Below, one piece after another: positions 26,106-39,769 of a stretch of DNA of 64,000 bases (the first letter of the stretch is position 1; each line of letters begins with the position of its first letter). The translations under genes and the position numbers were made by a program. The notes under the pieces were generated by a model. That model did no database searches. It was not told where the DNA came from and was given only the letters and a program-made list of their open reading frames with translations. The DNA comes from Sophora flavescens (lineage: Eukaryota; Streptophyta; Magnoliopsida; Fabales; Fabaceae): assembly GCA_030762895.1 (NCBI GenBank), contig CM061068.1, positions 149,431,311 through 149,495,310 on the forward strand, read 5' to 3'.

Positions 26106-27854
26106 GATGGCCTTTGCATCAACCATGAAGAAAGCTGAGCTAATAGTCTTTGATCCCACTGTAACATCGGCTACCAAGACTCCTAAGGCAACCGTTGCTT
26201 CACCAGTGAAATTGGTCATCTTTATATTAGTTGATACCAAATCTTCTTTTGTCTTTCCCAACTTTCACAGAGTGTTAACAGGCATCACATTCAACACTGC
26301 CCTCCATCTACAAACACTCGGCTGATCTCCTTACCATTCAAATGTGCCTTGATGTATAAGGGCTTCAGATGATTGGACATCTCATCTGTAAGCTTGTCAA
26401 ATGTCATCCCCACAGGCCTCAAGAAAGCTTCATCAGACAACACGACCCATTCTACTTCATCTGAACACACATCTCCTTCCAGCACACCCGGTTGTTCTTC
26501 CCCATCCCAAAACTCACTAGGCAAGATACTCACGACGTCCACCTCGGCTGATGGTGAGGTCTCCTCAGCTAGAAGGGTGTCTAGAAGAGATTCTTCAAAA
26601 AATGACATCATATCAACCTCTTCCTTGGCCATTGCATCTCCAGCATTTCCATCCTTTTAAAAACAACTGCCAGCCTTCACTAATTCAGGGCTCTACATCA
26701 GGTTGCTTTCATTTAAAGATTCCAGCATGTTATCATGTTCGTCTCGTTCCTCCCGCCCATCTAATGGTACCTCTGCCACTTTTTTTTTTTAGTCCTACAT
26801 TGGTGATTCTTCTATTCGAGGAAGGCAGAAGGCCTTTTCCAAAGCCTTGTTGACTTCACTGGATGGAATTTCTTTCTTTTCTTTGTCCTTGGCCTCGTCT
26901 AACATTTCAAAGTCATATTCATTGTCTGTACATACTCCTTTCTCTACTACACCCTCTTTTGAGTAAGTGTTAGCTGATGAGGTGTTGGATTCGTACGCCT
27001 ACTCACTTGGACCTGTTTATTCACGTGTCATTTTCCTTCTTCGACCTTAGCTGAAGGTTTAACCATTCTCTGAGGTTTCATGTCTTCCTCATTTATAACA
27101 GCTATCCTCAGATATGTCATCCCCCTTTTTGTGCTCACTTCGGCTATGTGTCGTTTACCCTATGGAATGGGGCTTTCGTCAACCATTGACAATTTTCCTT
27201 GACTAGCCAATTTGCCCCCAAGCCTACACTGTTGATACCTCCTAGATTGAATAGTGTGTACTTCAAATTGTCTACTCCAACCCTCAATGCTGTTGTTCCC
27301 TCTTGGTTGAATCAACCTACTGAACACACTAGGCCTTTGGGGCCGTGCACTCCCTGAAATCTTCTGAGGAACTGATTTCTTAACAGCTATCACACTAGGT
27401 GTCCCCAGCCTCTCGAATACCCATGACTTCTGACTTCCTTCATTGGCTTCGGATGGAGATCCGGAATCCCGTTGTGTTTCAGTTGTTTTCTTCATTCTCC
27501 ATTGCTGATGAATCAGCTGTTTCAATTTTGTATATAGTGATCCTTACCCTCTAGAAAAGGAGACCATGCCAATGACTATATTTGGAAATGGATCTACGTC
27601 CACACCCATTTCAGCCACTGTCATGTCATATAACTTGAACCTGCCATCCTTCACTGCCTTTTGGATAGCCTTCCTGAAAACTACATAATTCACCGTAGCA
27701 TGGCTATAGGAATTATGCCATTTACAATACTTCTTTCCCTTCAATTCCTTTGTTTGTCTTTGAGCAAGTAGTCGAAAATCTGGTCAACCTTCGATATATC
27801 AAAAGAAGATTCTGTTTTCTGTTCTTGGGTATCCACCTCTTTGCCTTTCGCAAA
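26106..27854 (-). pseudogene. Ty3/gypsy gag-protease fragment, W3
   Basis: Same truncated fragment: Cys/His segment at 27744-27544, linker at 27525-27160, protease at 26632-26291. A one-base loss near 26300 shifts frame just after VFVDGG, so this copy is broken inside the active-site region, unlike its sisters. Confidence 0.85.
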
Positions 27855-28397
27855 TGTGACGCTCTAAATTGTTCCACCTTTTATAACACTTAATGTCATT
27901 TAGCCTAAAGAAGTTTGTAGTCATTTCTATGTTTTATAGGACTATATCTATAGTTATTATTCCAAATTGATCTTGCATAAACACTACACGTCGTTTCATT
28001 AAATTATTCAATTAAGATATTATATTATTTTCTAAAAGATAGGAATTAATATTTTCATTTAGGAAAACATACAAGATCATATAAAAAGATTTTACTTACA
28101 TGAAGCCTTAAATTCAAATAATTATAACCTTTTAATTTTATAATTACTATTTACGTAAATTTAGGTTGCAAGGCAAGTCACTTTTTCTTCACAAATTAAA
28201 AGGACAACCATCAAAAGAAATCAAATGAAAACACAGATATAGTTCATAATCACACTCCATAACTTCAATATTTGGCCACCCTTACACTATTTCATTAGAC
28301 CACTTACTACTAGCACGCACTACATACTATTTCATACCATGCTGACTATATCATACAGTCAGAGTCAGTCCTTATTTATTAGATCATATATAGTTCC

Positions 28398-28703
28398 TTA
28401 GTTGCTAGAGTTTGAGCTATCATCTCTTGGAGACAGTGGGGCCACAAAAGGAAAGGTCCATCGTAAATGAAAGGACAGTGGGGCCACAAAAGGAAAGGTC
28501 CATAGTAAATGAAAGGGAAGTGCCATTGACAGTAGCATCGGTCCATCAATAACGATTGGAGGAAACTCTGGGAACATAAGATCAAAGATATTAAATATCA
28601 CCCTTCCTCTATAAGTGAGTATGACGGTATTGTGGATTATGTCCCATTCACCGCCGTCGAAGGTACAAGTGACAAAAGCTAAGTAGCCTGGTCCTCCGTC
28701 CAT
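28398..28703 (-). CDS. Hypothetical 101-codon ORF in W3
   Basis: Same ORF as in W1 with a few changes (ALPFHLLWTFPF, SPRDD). Open throughout. No family recognised. Confidence 0.3.
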   Translation of the reverse strand: MDGGPGYLAFVTCTFDGGEWDIIHNTVILTYRGRVIFNIFDLMFPEFPPIVIDGPMLLSMALPFHLLWTFPFVAPLSFHLRWTFPFVAPLSPRDDSSNSSN

Positions 28704-29190
28704 TCTTTAAATATAATTAGTTTATACAAAACACAACAACAGAATGAAGGGAGTGAGAATACATTTATCATATAAAATTTAAAGAAAGAAATGGTAAACG
28801 AAACCAATACAAATATTCATCTTGAGTAATAAAATATTTAAGATTTTTATTTATTTATTTATCTGTATATTTAAAGTCAATTATCGTTCCATATGATAAA
28901 TTACTAATTATTATCTTTATTTTCACTTGTGACACAAAAAAAAAATAGTTCTACTCCATAGAGAGACTCTTTTTATCTGAGATGCGATCGAGAGTACATG
29001 TTCTGTGACACCCCTTCTAGGGTCATCACACAGTAACACATTACGGAAAATAAATTTCAATTATGCTGGTTACTTTCGAAAAATAACGTTTTCTAATACT
29101 TCACTTAATACCAAAATTCGTGATAATTTTTTTTCCTTTTCTTGTTAACTTGACTATATCTAACAGTATACAACAACATAAGTAACACAC

Positions 29191-29206
29191 AATATATATA
29201 TATATG

Positions 29207-29296
<90 letters not shown>

Positions 29297-29308
29297 TATA
29301 CATATAGC
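29191..29308. repeat. Compound (TA)n/(CA)n microsatellite
   Basis: Short version of the LTR microsatellite, with a single AC core at about 29220-29258. Confidence 0.95.
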
Positions 29309-29515
29309 TATATGCATCATCATTTTTGTACAAGGGATAAACTATATAGGGCCTTTATCGGAACAATCCATTCTGCAAGCTAAGAAAGAAAATAAAAACA
29401 TAAGGACACATAGTGAAACGTCTAAGGCCATATACAAAAATCATAGCTCTCAGTAGCCAGAAAGACTGACGAAATCACTACCCCAAAAATGTAACCACCT
29501 ACAGCTAGTCACAGA

Positions 29516-29998
29516 CTAATGGTACCCATTGGGAAGACCAGGGTCAATCCCACTCCCCGCCGATGAGTCGGATGAAGACGCAGCAACACCCTCATCAGGT
29601 GAATCGTCATCCTCGTCCAAAGGTATGGACTCAGGTACATCCTCTACGTACTCCTCTGGATCCTCCTCGGGATAAATAATCATCTCCTCTGGGTCCACCA
29701 CAATCTCCTCTGGAGCTGGCTCAGGTGCTGCCTCAACTAAGGGTTGAGCCTCAAGCTGTCCATGATGGACCAGATACTGTACAAGTAGCCACAAAGGAGG
29801 TAGAGATACCTCAATCGTCTCCATAGAACTATGCTCCCTCTGAGGCCCCGTCTCCATCGTGCCCTCTATAGTGTGTACGTGCCCGGTATAACGAACGACA
29901 TGGGCTCCCAGGTGGATCACCCATGCGTTTACGTTATCTGCATCCTCAAAGTGGAGTCTTCGAACCCCCGTATGTGCCAACGGCATTGCCGGATCCAT
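29516..29998 (-). CDS. LTR-borne acidic 160-codon ORF, copy 3
   Basis: Same ORF, with one residue change from copy 1 (REHSSM for REHRSM). The splice acceptor context before the ATG is intact. Confidence 0.45.
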   Translation of the reverse strand: MDPAMPLAHTGVRRLHFEDADNVNAWVIHLGAHVVRYTGHVHTIEGTMETGPQREHSSMETIEVSLPPLWLLVQYLVHHGQLEAQPLVEAAPEPAPEEIVVDPEEMIIYPEEDPEEYVEDVPESIPLDEDDDSPDEGVAASSSDSSAGSGIDPGLPNGYH

Positions 29999-32900
29999 CT
30001 AAACTCAGATAATAACAATACCGATACAGAAAGAAGAACAACAATAAAACATGCAAGGGTGAGTACCAATATATGGGTTTTAAAATGATAACCACATGTA
30101 TGACTCTCAATTACCACTTAACATGTATATTCACAGATAACAATATATATTTATCAATGGGTTTCATACTCGACAGTCGTAACTGTTTTAAAAACCATGA
30201 CACTTTAATATTTCAGAACTAACTTTGAGACCTAATCTTCGGAGCTCCAACCAACAAGTGAATTAGCTGATCAGGCTCTAGTTGCCAATAAAGGCAGAAT
30301 CAATGCCCGATATGGCAAAGTTCTACTGACCATTCCACAGTCCAACTCAAGGCAAAGTGGTGACTACATATAGCATATGGTCTACGTGGTCGTATATCCA
30401 TCAAGGCACAGTGACTCAAACTACATGAATACTTGCCATCAAGCATTCAAGTCCTATGCAAAGGCATGTCTGCCCTGTAATGCATGTAAAACGTTTTTTT
30501 TCTCGTTGTTTTCTTTGTGATCAATCTTTAGGTGTCGGAGCTAAAAGTCTCACGACTAAATCACCAATTTAAACTTTCAAGTTTAATACCTCATTCCAAA
30601 ATAACTGACTCCAAGTCAAAAGGTGTGTAAATCACGAAATCCAAACCGATGCACCAGTCTTGGACGCGTAGATTTTAGTGAACAAAACCAAATATACGGT
30701 TTATAGGACATTATAGTCCATGATTTCCTCTTCGGACCCCAGGCCCATATCTTAGAACTCTAGACCCGACGTCTCGGTTGCTAGGTTCATTTAAACCATT
30801 TTCGTTCTGTGAAAAACAAAACAAAATTAAAGTTTCCTCAACCTATCCAAGTTGATGGAAATAACTCTAGGTTTACCGAAATTCGTTTTATATTGGAAAT
30901 TCGTTTTGTAAACTTAACAAAATTCCTTAAAACTTATTTTTGTTCAAAAATCAATAATTTGAACTATAAGACCTTATTTGAGACAAATTCTCAATAATAC
31001 CCTCTTTAAAAACACTTTGGTAAATATTGACGGAAATGTCCGACGTTTGGTGTTTCAACACACATTTAGGTAAAAATACGACTCTTTGTCGTAAATTAAT
31101 TTTTTCAACACTGTAATAAAATTATTTTCAAAACTTTTTTTCTAAAAATATTATTTTCTAATATTTATAAATTACTCATGTGAAAATTAGCAGTGCTAAA
31201 ATATTTTCACGGTTACGTCCTCACTATGGCTCATAAAACGCTCTTCCGCTGTTAAATGATTAGAATAATAGTATTTTTCACTTTTTCCCCTTTTTCATTA
31301 AATAAAAAACTAAGTAATATTATATTACTATTTCAATTGAATTAAACTCATTAATTCATAAAAAAGCTTTTAACTGCTTTTAACTTTTATTTAATTGAGT
31401 TCTGACCACTATCAGGCTTTCAAACTCACAATCCACATCAACAATTATTTCATATCAATAATATGACACTTAGAAAATTAAAACATATCACCAAATACAA
31501 AAAATAATTTAGTGCAGTTAAATCAAATAGTTAACAGCAGATAATCAATAAGTAAATAATGCTAACTACAAAATAAATACTTACACCATAATTAAGACAC
31601 ACAATAATCATTACACATGCTATTGGAAAAATCCCTCAGGATTTCCCCTTACCTGAAAGCAAAGTATATTTGAGAAACAGTTCGTCGAAAATCCAAGTAA
31701 CGTCGATAACGCTCGTATCCGATAACTTAGCTTATCCTTCATTAAACATAACACTCAATCAACAAACAAACAACTAAATCAAGCCTAAAATCCTACATGT
31801 TGGTTTCGGTCAAGGGCTAACTTTGGGGTTCAAAATCCTTAAAATTTCTAAACTCTTGGATTAGTGATTTATAATCACTTAAAACCCTAAATCAATGATT
31901 ATTGAACAAAGATTGAATTGAAATCTTCCAATCCCTCATCAAATGAATTTCGGCCATGATCAATAAAATGGCTTAGATACCATCATTTGGTTCATACAAT
32001 GTAGATTCAACACCTATTCAACTAATAAGATTGAATCATGACAAACTAGATAGGAAAAATTGAAACAAAACCCTAGTCTTCTAGAGTATAGGTTCGGCCT
32101 CTTTAGGTTTTAATGGTTAGAAAATTTTGTTTGATGCAAGCTTCTAGATCTAAAATATAAAGGTAATAATAGGATTATAGAAATTGTTTTCATGTCAAAT
32201 GGATTTTCCTATGATTTTCGATGAATTTTTGAATCTAGAAACCCTAAAATGCATCATATTGAAAAAGACTTCAAAAGGAAAAAATTATTGAAGAACATGA
32301 TGCTAAACAAGGAAGTTGAGTAAGGTTTACCTCTTGAAGTCAATAAATGAGCAAGAAATCTCCTACTTCCTTCACAAATCAAGCCTAGGTTTCTTAGTGT
32401 TTCAATGATGAAAATGAGCAAAGTTTGGATGAAGAAGATGACTTAGGATTTTATAGAAGTGGGAATGGACTCTTGGGCTGGTTTGGACCGTGGGGAAGCA
32501 AGGGGTTTTGTGTCCAAAACACAAATATTCAAGGGTAATTTAGTAATCTTGTACAATGGCAAACTTGTGAATAAAACCAACATTAAGGGTAATTTAGTCT
32601 TTTCCTCCTAAAACCCATATAGACAATGAGGAGTCATCCCATGACTCACCCCTTGTGACTCATCATGATTTGACATCCTATTTATCCATTAGCGGGTCCC
32701 GCAAATCCCGTTTTCAGCTCCGTCGTTTACCTAATTTCGTATAATGCCCGCATAATATATATTATTTCACTTTTTCAGTGAAAAATTTTAAAATAGCCAA
32801 AGAAGTTGGAAACTTCATAAAAACCTTAAGTTTTTTGTTCACGAGTCAAAATTAGGTCATTTGAGCAGTAAAATTCTTACTATCATTAAATCGCAGACCG

Positions 32901-34318
32901 GGTTTCGTCTGAATTTTCGACCCAAAATCGAATCGTATCCCTCTACAATAAAGTAGAGTATGAATATGAACTTGGTTTATCCAAAATCATTTTCTAGATT
33001 TAAAAATAAAATTATAAACATTTCTATTTAATTTACTAATATAAAAACAGTAAACAGTAAAAAAAACGGGTGTTACTTGTTCCGTATCTGATGGTCTATA
33101 AAAGTACAAAAATCACATTTCAACACAACCTAATGGAACACTCTACACCGATCATGAATAATCGGGTTAGCCATGTTGGGTTTCAGGGCACCACGACACA
33201 GGGGAGCTACCACCTGGCCCCTGTGGAATTTTGTACTACATAACCGTCCCTAAGATCTAATAAATTAGATCGCCACTATCAATTCTCGCCTGCACTATGG
33301 CATAGCATCCCAAAAAAACATTTAGGTTACATTCATAATATTTTTACCACAAGGATGATGATTAATTTATATAAAAAAATATCACCCTTTCTTTAATAAG
33401 ATCCTTTACAGATACATTTAAGATCAATTCAGAATTCTATGAATAATAGATAGTTACACCCTCATATTTAAGACTAGGATATTATTCATGTGGTACAGCT
33501 GAATTTTTTTTTTTCAAGCTTTAAAACTTAAGATTTTCATTCAAAAGGCAATCATAAAATCCTTAGAATAATTTTACCCAGTATCCAATTTAATTATTTG
33601 AAATCTGTAATCATCACTAAAAAAATCATTCTTAAAAATATCCTCACAATATATTTGAAGTAAATGAATCAAGCATTAAATCTAATTAATTACTATTTGT
33701 TACTATTAGTGATCATCTCTAAAATACATTGTAACCAAAAAAAAATCTCTAAAATAAATTCAGAATATCATCCATTAAATTTAATTAATTAAAATTTATA
33801 CCCATTAATAACCATCACTACTTTCAAACCCAACCAGAGTATATTTGAAGCAAATAAAGCAGGAATCAAAAGGTCACCACAAAAGTATGGAACAAAATAG
33901 CACAAAACCTTACAATTGAAATACAATAATTGATTTTTTTTCTAAGTTGATCCTTCTATTCCTCTGACATACATTTGGAGAAAAGAAGATTCACTTTGAG
34001 TCCATGTTCTAAAAAAAAAACCTAGTTTAGTTGTAAAATGAAGTATATATCACTTGAAGTTGAATAAAGCTAGATGTGTCATCATACAAATGTATATATC
34101 ACTGAGTCATATTTTATTATGTTTATAAAATAAAAGTATAGATGTATAAAAGTAGGATGAACTCAATCATTTTTATAATATAGAAACTATATAAATAAAA
34201 ACAATGATATAAGTGTAACTTTTATCATACAAAAATAAATTTGTATATGTAAAAGGGAAAAGTTAACTCAAGGATCTGAATTTTTTACTTGCCATACATG
34301 TTCCAGTAACTTTCCACG

Positions 34319-34349
<31 letters not shown>

Positions 34350-34360
34350 TATATATATAT
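34319..34360. repeat. (TA)n microsatellite
   Basis: W4 counterpart of 3848-3881, interrupted by ACACA. Confidence 0.95.
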
Positions 34361-34705
34361 GCTTCAGATCGTAGAATTCAAATTTCAAAGCAAAAGATAA
34401 CCGAGTTTATGAGTTAACTAAAACCAAAAATGTGTAAAAGTTTGGTCTTACAGACATTGGTACAGAAGCTAAGTCTGTAATAAGAGTCATTATAAGATCA
34501 TTTCACAGAAAGTAAACATAAACATAAAGAGACAGTGCTCCAAAAGAAGAGCAGAAAGTGTATCAGAAAATTTATAACAGCAGTATTTCTTGTAGAACCA
34601 GAGACAGTAGAGAACCAGAGAAAGAGGGTACCAAGTTCTTCATGTGAGAGAAAAAGAAATAGAGATAGAAGTTAAGAATTCTACACAAGAACATACACAC
34701 CCACC

Positions 34706-34730
<25 letters not shown>
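34706..34730. repeat. (TA)n microsatellite
   Basis: The shortest form of the second TA locus, about 25 bp against about 96 bp in W1. Confidence 0.9.
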
Positions 34731-34737
<7 letters not shown>

Positions 34738-35719
34738 ACGTAAAGAATTCAAAGAGATTGAAAAGTGTTTTAGGGGTATGGGAAACCCCTAAGGATAACA
34801 AAGATTGAATCCACCATTTCTTCCATGATAAAGTCTTCTCCTCCCCTTACCTTCTTGTTCTGCTTCACAGCAAAAGATCAAAGGTTGTTCCTTGTCTTTA
34901 GGTCACTATCAATTAAAAGAAACCAAAAGGAATGTGGGAAAAGAGTTGTTTACAAATAAAAGTGACGATGGAAGAAACAAAATGGAAGGAGTAAGACAAG
35001 TGGGGACCCTACCTTCAGGTTGTGAGAGAAAAGGACAGCCTGGTGAAGTATAAAAGTTCAGGGAAATTAAAGGGACGTGTTTCAGTGAACAGAAAATGAA
35101 GGTTTATGTTGGAATGCTAAGGAGGAATGATTGATGGTATTCATAGAAAAAGTCCAAGGATTTGGGTATGTGAAATGTTGTATGTGGGTCTGCCATTTCA
35201 AGACACGTTATTCCTAAATGTTGTAACTGATATTTGAATGTGAAATTTAAAAGCAATAAATTTTGAGATTCCACAATTTTTTTTTTTTTATGAGAAAACG
35301 TTAATGTAGTATTGAATTTCCAATCTGGAAAATCAGAATGATATCAAAGTATAATCAGGTTTTCATCAATGATCCAATGTGTGTAAAAATTACATTAATT
35401 TTGAATGCTCCAACTATTGAAAGAATTCACAAATTCATATCCCTCTCATCAACCAAAAAAAATCTCTAAAATGCATTCAGAATATAATCCATTAAATTTA
35501 ATTAATTAAAATTTATACCCATTAATAACCATCACTTTTGAACCCAACTAGAGTATATTTATAGAAAAGTCTAAGGATTTTTTTACCACTTATTTTCACT
35601 CTCTCTCTCTCTTACAAATCCTATCCGGGTTTAAATCTTATCAACATAGTGCACACGTTCATCGCCCTCTCACATCACTATTTGTCCAATTTGGCACTCT
35701 TTTAATGAACATTATGGCG

Positions 35720-36067
35720 ACTTTTTTACTTAAGTAGTGCAATTTGGTTGGAAAATTACGGGATTGGTGTGGTTTTAAAAATATTTACGTAAGTGGTGTA
35801 AGTCGTACGTTTCGGTTATGAAATATAAATGAAAGTCATATCCCTAATTTACGAAACACTTTTATACTCATAAAATAAAAAAATAAAAAATCAATATGTA
35901 AGGGAGTCGTATATATTATATACGACTTCTATTTTTAATAATTTTTCTCACAAGTAGTATGGCATACATACAACTACTATTTATTATAAATGTTTTTTAG
36001 CCTTCGTTATTGTATACTTTTTTAAGAAAAATTTATGAAACACGTGTGGCGAAAACCACGACTTCTG
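35720..36067 (+). mobile_element. Inverted-repeat transposon arm in W4
   Basis: Left-type arm with several substitutions in the palindromic motifs (AAGTAGTATG, CATACAAC). Confidence 0.75.
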
Positions 36068-36148
36068 TTTTTTTTTTTAAAAAAAGTACAATGGAAATAT
36101 AAAATTAAAAATTGAAGTTTTTTATGGAATGAAATATAAATTTAAATA

Positions 36149-37899
36149 GATGGCCTTTGCATCAACCATGAAGAAAGCTGAGCTAATAGTCTTTGATCCC
36201 ACTGTAACATCGTCTACCAAGACTCCTATGGCAGTCGTTGCTTCACCAGTGAAATTGGTCATCTTTATATTAGTTGATACCAAATTTTCTTTTGTCTTTC
36301 CCAACTTTCCCAGAGTGTTAACAAGCATCACATTGAACATTGCCCCTCCATCTACAAACACTCGACTGATCTCCTTACCATTCAAATGTGCCTTGATGTA
36401 TAAGGGCTTCAGATGCTTGGACATCTCATCTGTAAGCTTGTCAAATGTCATCCCCACAGGCCTCAAGAAAGCTTCATCAGACAACACGGCCCATTCTTCT
36501 TCCTCTGAACACACATCTCCTTCCAGCACACCCGATTGTTCTTCCCCCTCACAAAACTCACTAGGCAAGATACTCACAAAGTCCACCTCGGCTGATGGTG
36601 AGGTCTCCTCAGCCAGAAGGGTGTGTAGCAGAGATTCTTCGAAAAATGACATCATATCAACCTCTTCCTTGGCCATTGCATCTCCAACATTTCCATCCTT
36701 TTCAAAACAACTGCCATCCTTCTCTAATTCAGGGCTCTGCATTAGGTTGCTTTCATTTAAAGATTCCAGCATGTTATCCTGTTCGTCTCGTTCCTCCCAC
36801 CCATCCAACGGTACCTCTGCCACTGTTTTTTTTTGAGTCATGCATTGGTGATTCTTCTATTCGAGGAAGGCAGAAGGCCTTTTACAAAGCCTTGTTGACT
36901 TCACTGGATGGAATTTCTTTCTTTTCTTTGTCCTTGGCCTCGGCTAACATTTCCAAAGTCATATTCATTGTCTGTACATACTCCTTTCTCTACTACCCCC
37001 TCTTTTGAGTAAATGTTAGCTGATGAGGTGTTGGATTCGTACGCCTACTCACTTGGACCTGTTTATTCACGTGCCATTTTCCTTCTTCGACCTTAGCTGA
37101 AGGTTTAACCATTCTCTGAGGTTTCGTGTCTTCCTCATTTATAACAGCTATCCTCAGAGATGTCATTCCCCTTTTTGTGCTCACTTCGGCTACGTGTCGT
37201 TTACCCTATTGAATGTGCTTTCGTGAACCATTGACAATTTTCCTTGACTAGCCAATTTGCCCCCAAGCCTATACTGTTGATACCTCCTAGATTGAATAGT
37301 GTGTACTTCAAATTGTCTACTCCATCCCTCAATACTGTCGTTCCCTCTTGGTTGAATCAACCTACTGACAACACTAGGACTTTGGGGCTGTGCACTCCCT
37401 ATAATCTTCTGAGGAACTGATTTCTTAACGGCTATCACACTTGGAGTCCCCAATCTCTCGAATACACTTGACTTCTGACTTCCTTCATTGGCTTCGGCTG
37501 GAGATCCAGAATCCCGTTGTGTTTCAGTTGTTTTCTTCATTCTCCATTGCTGATGAATCGGCTGTTTCCATTTTTTATATAGTGAGCCATACCCTCTAGA
37601 AAAGGAGACCATGTCAATGACTATATTTGGAAATGGATCTACGTCCACACCCATTTCAGCCACTGTCTTATCATATAACTTGAACCCGCCATCCTTCACT
37701 GCCTTTTGGATAGCCTTCCTGAAAACTACACAATTCACCGTAGCATGGCTATAGGAATTATTCCATTTACAATACTTCTTTCCCTTCAATTCATTTGTTT
37801 GTCTTTGAGCAAGTAGTCGAAAATCTGGTCAACCTTCGATATATCAAAAGAAGATTCTGTTTTCTGTTCTTGGGTATCCACCTCTTTGCCTTTCGCAAA
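36149..37899 (-). pseudogene. Ty3/gypsy gag-protease fragment, W4
   Basis: One of the better preserved fragments. The Cys/His segment and linker form one open stretch (37789-37190), with CKWNNSYSHATVNC in which the usual His is Asn. The acidic spacer plus protease form another open stretch (36841-36122), with VFVDGGAMFNVML. The intervening part (37184-36993) is in a separate frame. It is truncated at both ends like the others and lacks all downstream pol domains. Confidence 0.85.
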
Positions 37900-38442
37900 T
37901 GTGACGCTCTAAATTGTTCCATCTTTTATAACACTTAATGTCATTTAGCCTGAAGAAGTTTATAGTCATTTCTCTGTTTTATAGGACTATATATATAGTT
38001 ATTATTCCAAATTGATCTTGCATAAACACTACACGTCGTCTCATTAAATTATTCAACTAAGATATTATATTATTTTCTAAAAGATAGGAATTAATATTTT
38101 CATTTAGGAAAACATACAAGATAATATAAAAAGATTTTACTTACATGAAGCCTTAAATTCAAATAATTATAACCATTTAATTTTATAATTACTATTTACG
38201 TAAATTTAGGTTGCAAGACAAGTCACTTTTTCTTCACAAATTAAAAGGACAACCATCAAAAGAAATCAAATGAAAACACAGATATAGTTCATAATCACAC
38301 TCCATTACTTCAATATTTGGTCACCCATACATTATTTCATTAGTCCACTTACTACTAGCACGCACTACATACTATTTCATACCATGCTGACTATATCAGA
38401 CAGTCAGAGTCAGTCCTTATTTATTAGATCATATATAGTTCC

Positions 38443-38748
38443 TTAGTTGCTAGAGTTTGAGCTATGATCTCCTGGAGACAGTGCGGCCACAAAAGGAAAG
38501 GTCCATCGTAAATGAAAGGACAGTGGGGCCACAAAAGGAAAGGTCCATAGTAAATGAAAGGGAAGTGCCATTGACAGTAGCATCGGTCCATCTATAACGA
38601 TTGGAGGAAACACTGGGAACATAAGATTGAAGATATTAAATATCACTCTTCCTCTATAAGTGAGTATGACGGTATTGTGGATTATGTCCCATTCACCGCC
38701 ATCGAAGGTACAAGTGACAAAAGCTAAGTAGCCTGGTCCTCCGTCCAT
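38443..38748 (-). CDS. Hypothetical 101-codon ORF in W4
   Basis: Same ORF as in W1 with changes such as FNLMFPVFPP and VAALSPGDHS. It stays open despite the divergence of W4. Confidence 0.3.
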   Translation of the reverse strand: MDGGPGYLAFVTCTFDGGEWDIIHNTVILTYRGRVIFNIFNLMFPVFPPIVIDGPMLLSMALPFHLLWTFPFVAPLSFHLRWTFPFVAALSPGDHSSNSSN

Positions 38749-39045
38749 TCTTTAAATATAATTAGTTTATACAAAACACAACAACAGAATGAAGGGAGTG
38801 AGAATACATTTATCATATAAAATTTAAAGAAAGAAATGGTAAACGAAACCTATACAAATATTCATCTTGAGTAATAAAATATTTAAGATTTTTATTTATT
38901 TATTTATCTATATATTTAAAGTAAATTATCGTTCCATAGGATAAATTACTAATTATTATCTTTATTATCACTTGTGACACACAAAATTTTTTTAATTCTA
39001 CTCCATAGAGAGACTCTTTTTATTTGAGATGCGATCGAGCGTACA

Positions 39046-39050
39046 TGTTC
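39046..39050. other. Unoccupied LTR target site
   Basis: Here the W end (GATCGAGCGTACA) runs through a single TGTTC straight into the W start (CATATCTGATGG), with no LTR. In the occupied units the same TGTTC is doubled around a roughly 4.1-kb LTR. This is direct evidence for the insertion boundaries and for an older LTR-free array. Confidence 0.85.
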
Positions 39051-39345
39051 CATATCTGATGGTCTGTAAAAGTACAAAAATCTCATTTCAAAAGAACCTA
39101 ACGGAACACTCTACACCGATCATGAATAATCGAGTTAGTCATGTTGGGTTTCAGGGCACCACGACAAAGGGGACCCCCTGTGGAATTTTGTACTACATAA
39201 CCATCCCAAAGATCTAATACTTTAAATCGCCACTATCAATTCTAGCCTACACTATGGTGTAGCATCGCAAAAAAAAAAAACATTTAGTTTACAATTATGG
39301 TGACTATTTGCACAAATTGGCACTCTTTTAATGAACATTATGGTG

Positions 39346-39693
39346 ACTTTTTTACTTAAGTAGTGCAATTTGGTTGCACAATTACGGGATTGGTGTGGTT
39401 TAAAAAATATTTACGTAAGTGGTGTAAGTCGTACGTGTCAGTTACAAAATATAAATGAAAGTCGTATCCCTAATTTATGAAACACTTTTATACTCATAAA
39501 ATAAAAAAATAAAAAATCAATATGTAAGGGAGTCGTATATATTATATACGACTTCTATTTTTTATAATTTTTCTCACAAGTCGTATGGCATACATACGAC
39601 TTCTATTTATTATAAATGTTTTTTAGCCTTCATTATTGTATACTTTTTTAAGAAAAATTTATGAAACACGTATGGCGATAACCACGACTTCTG
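39346..39693 (+). mobile_element. Inverted-repeat transposon arm in W5
   Basis: Well-preserved left-type arm with intact GTCGTATG / CATACGAC pairs. Confidence 0.75.
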
Positions 39694-39769
39694 TTTTTTT
39701 TTTAAAGTACAATAGAAATATAAAATTAAAAATTGAAGCTTTTTATGGAATGAAATATAAATTTAAATA

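Larger units (their letters stand above)
22991..29003. repeat. Tandem unit W, copy W3
   Basis: Full-length W with the standard block order. Gaps between named features (22991-24233, 24705-25681, 27855-28397, 28704-28998) are AT-rich with no gene visible. Confidence 0.85.
29004..33077 (-). mobile_element. Complete solo LTR copy 3 (4074 bp)
   Basis: Third full LTR, with TSD TGTTC at 28999-29003 and 33078-33082. Its plus-strand left end, TGTGACACCCC, is the copy closest to the canonical TGTAACACCCC, suggesting the ancestral state. The putative intron spans 31662 to 29999 and a TATA-like box lies at 32448-32455. Confidence 0.8.
33078..39045. repeat. Tandem unit W, copy W4
   Basis: Full-length but more diverged W. 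It shares with W7 a 13-bp stretch (CATCAATGATCCAATGT context near 35365) that W1, W2, W3 and W6 lack. It runs without an LTR into W5 at the unoccupied site. Gaps between named features are AT-rich and show no gene. Confidence 0.85.
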
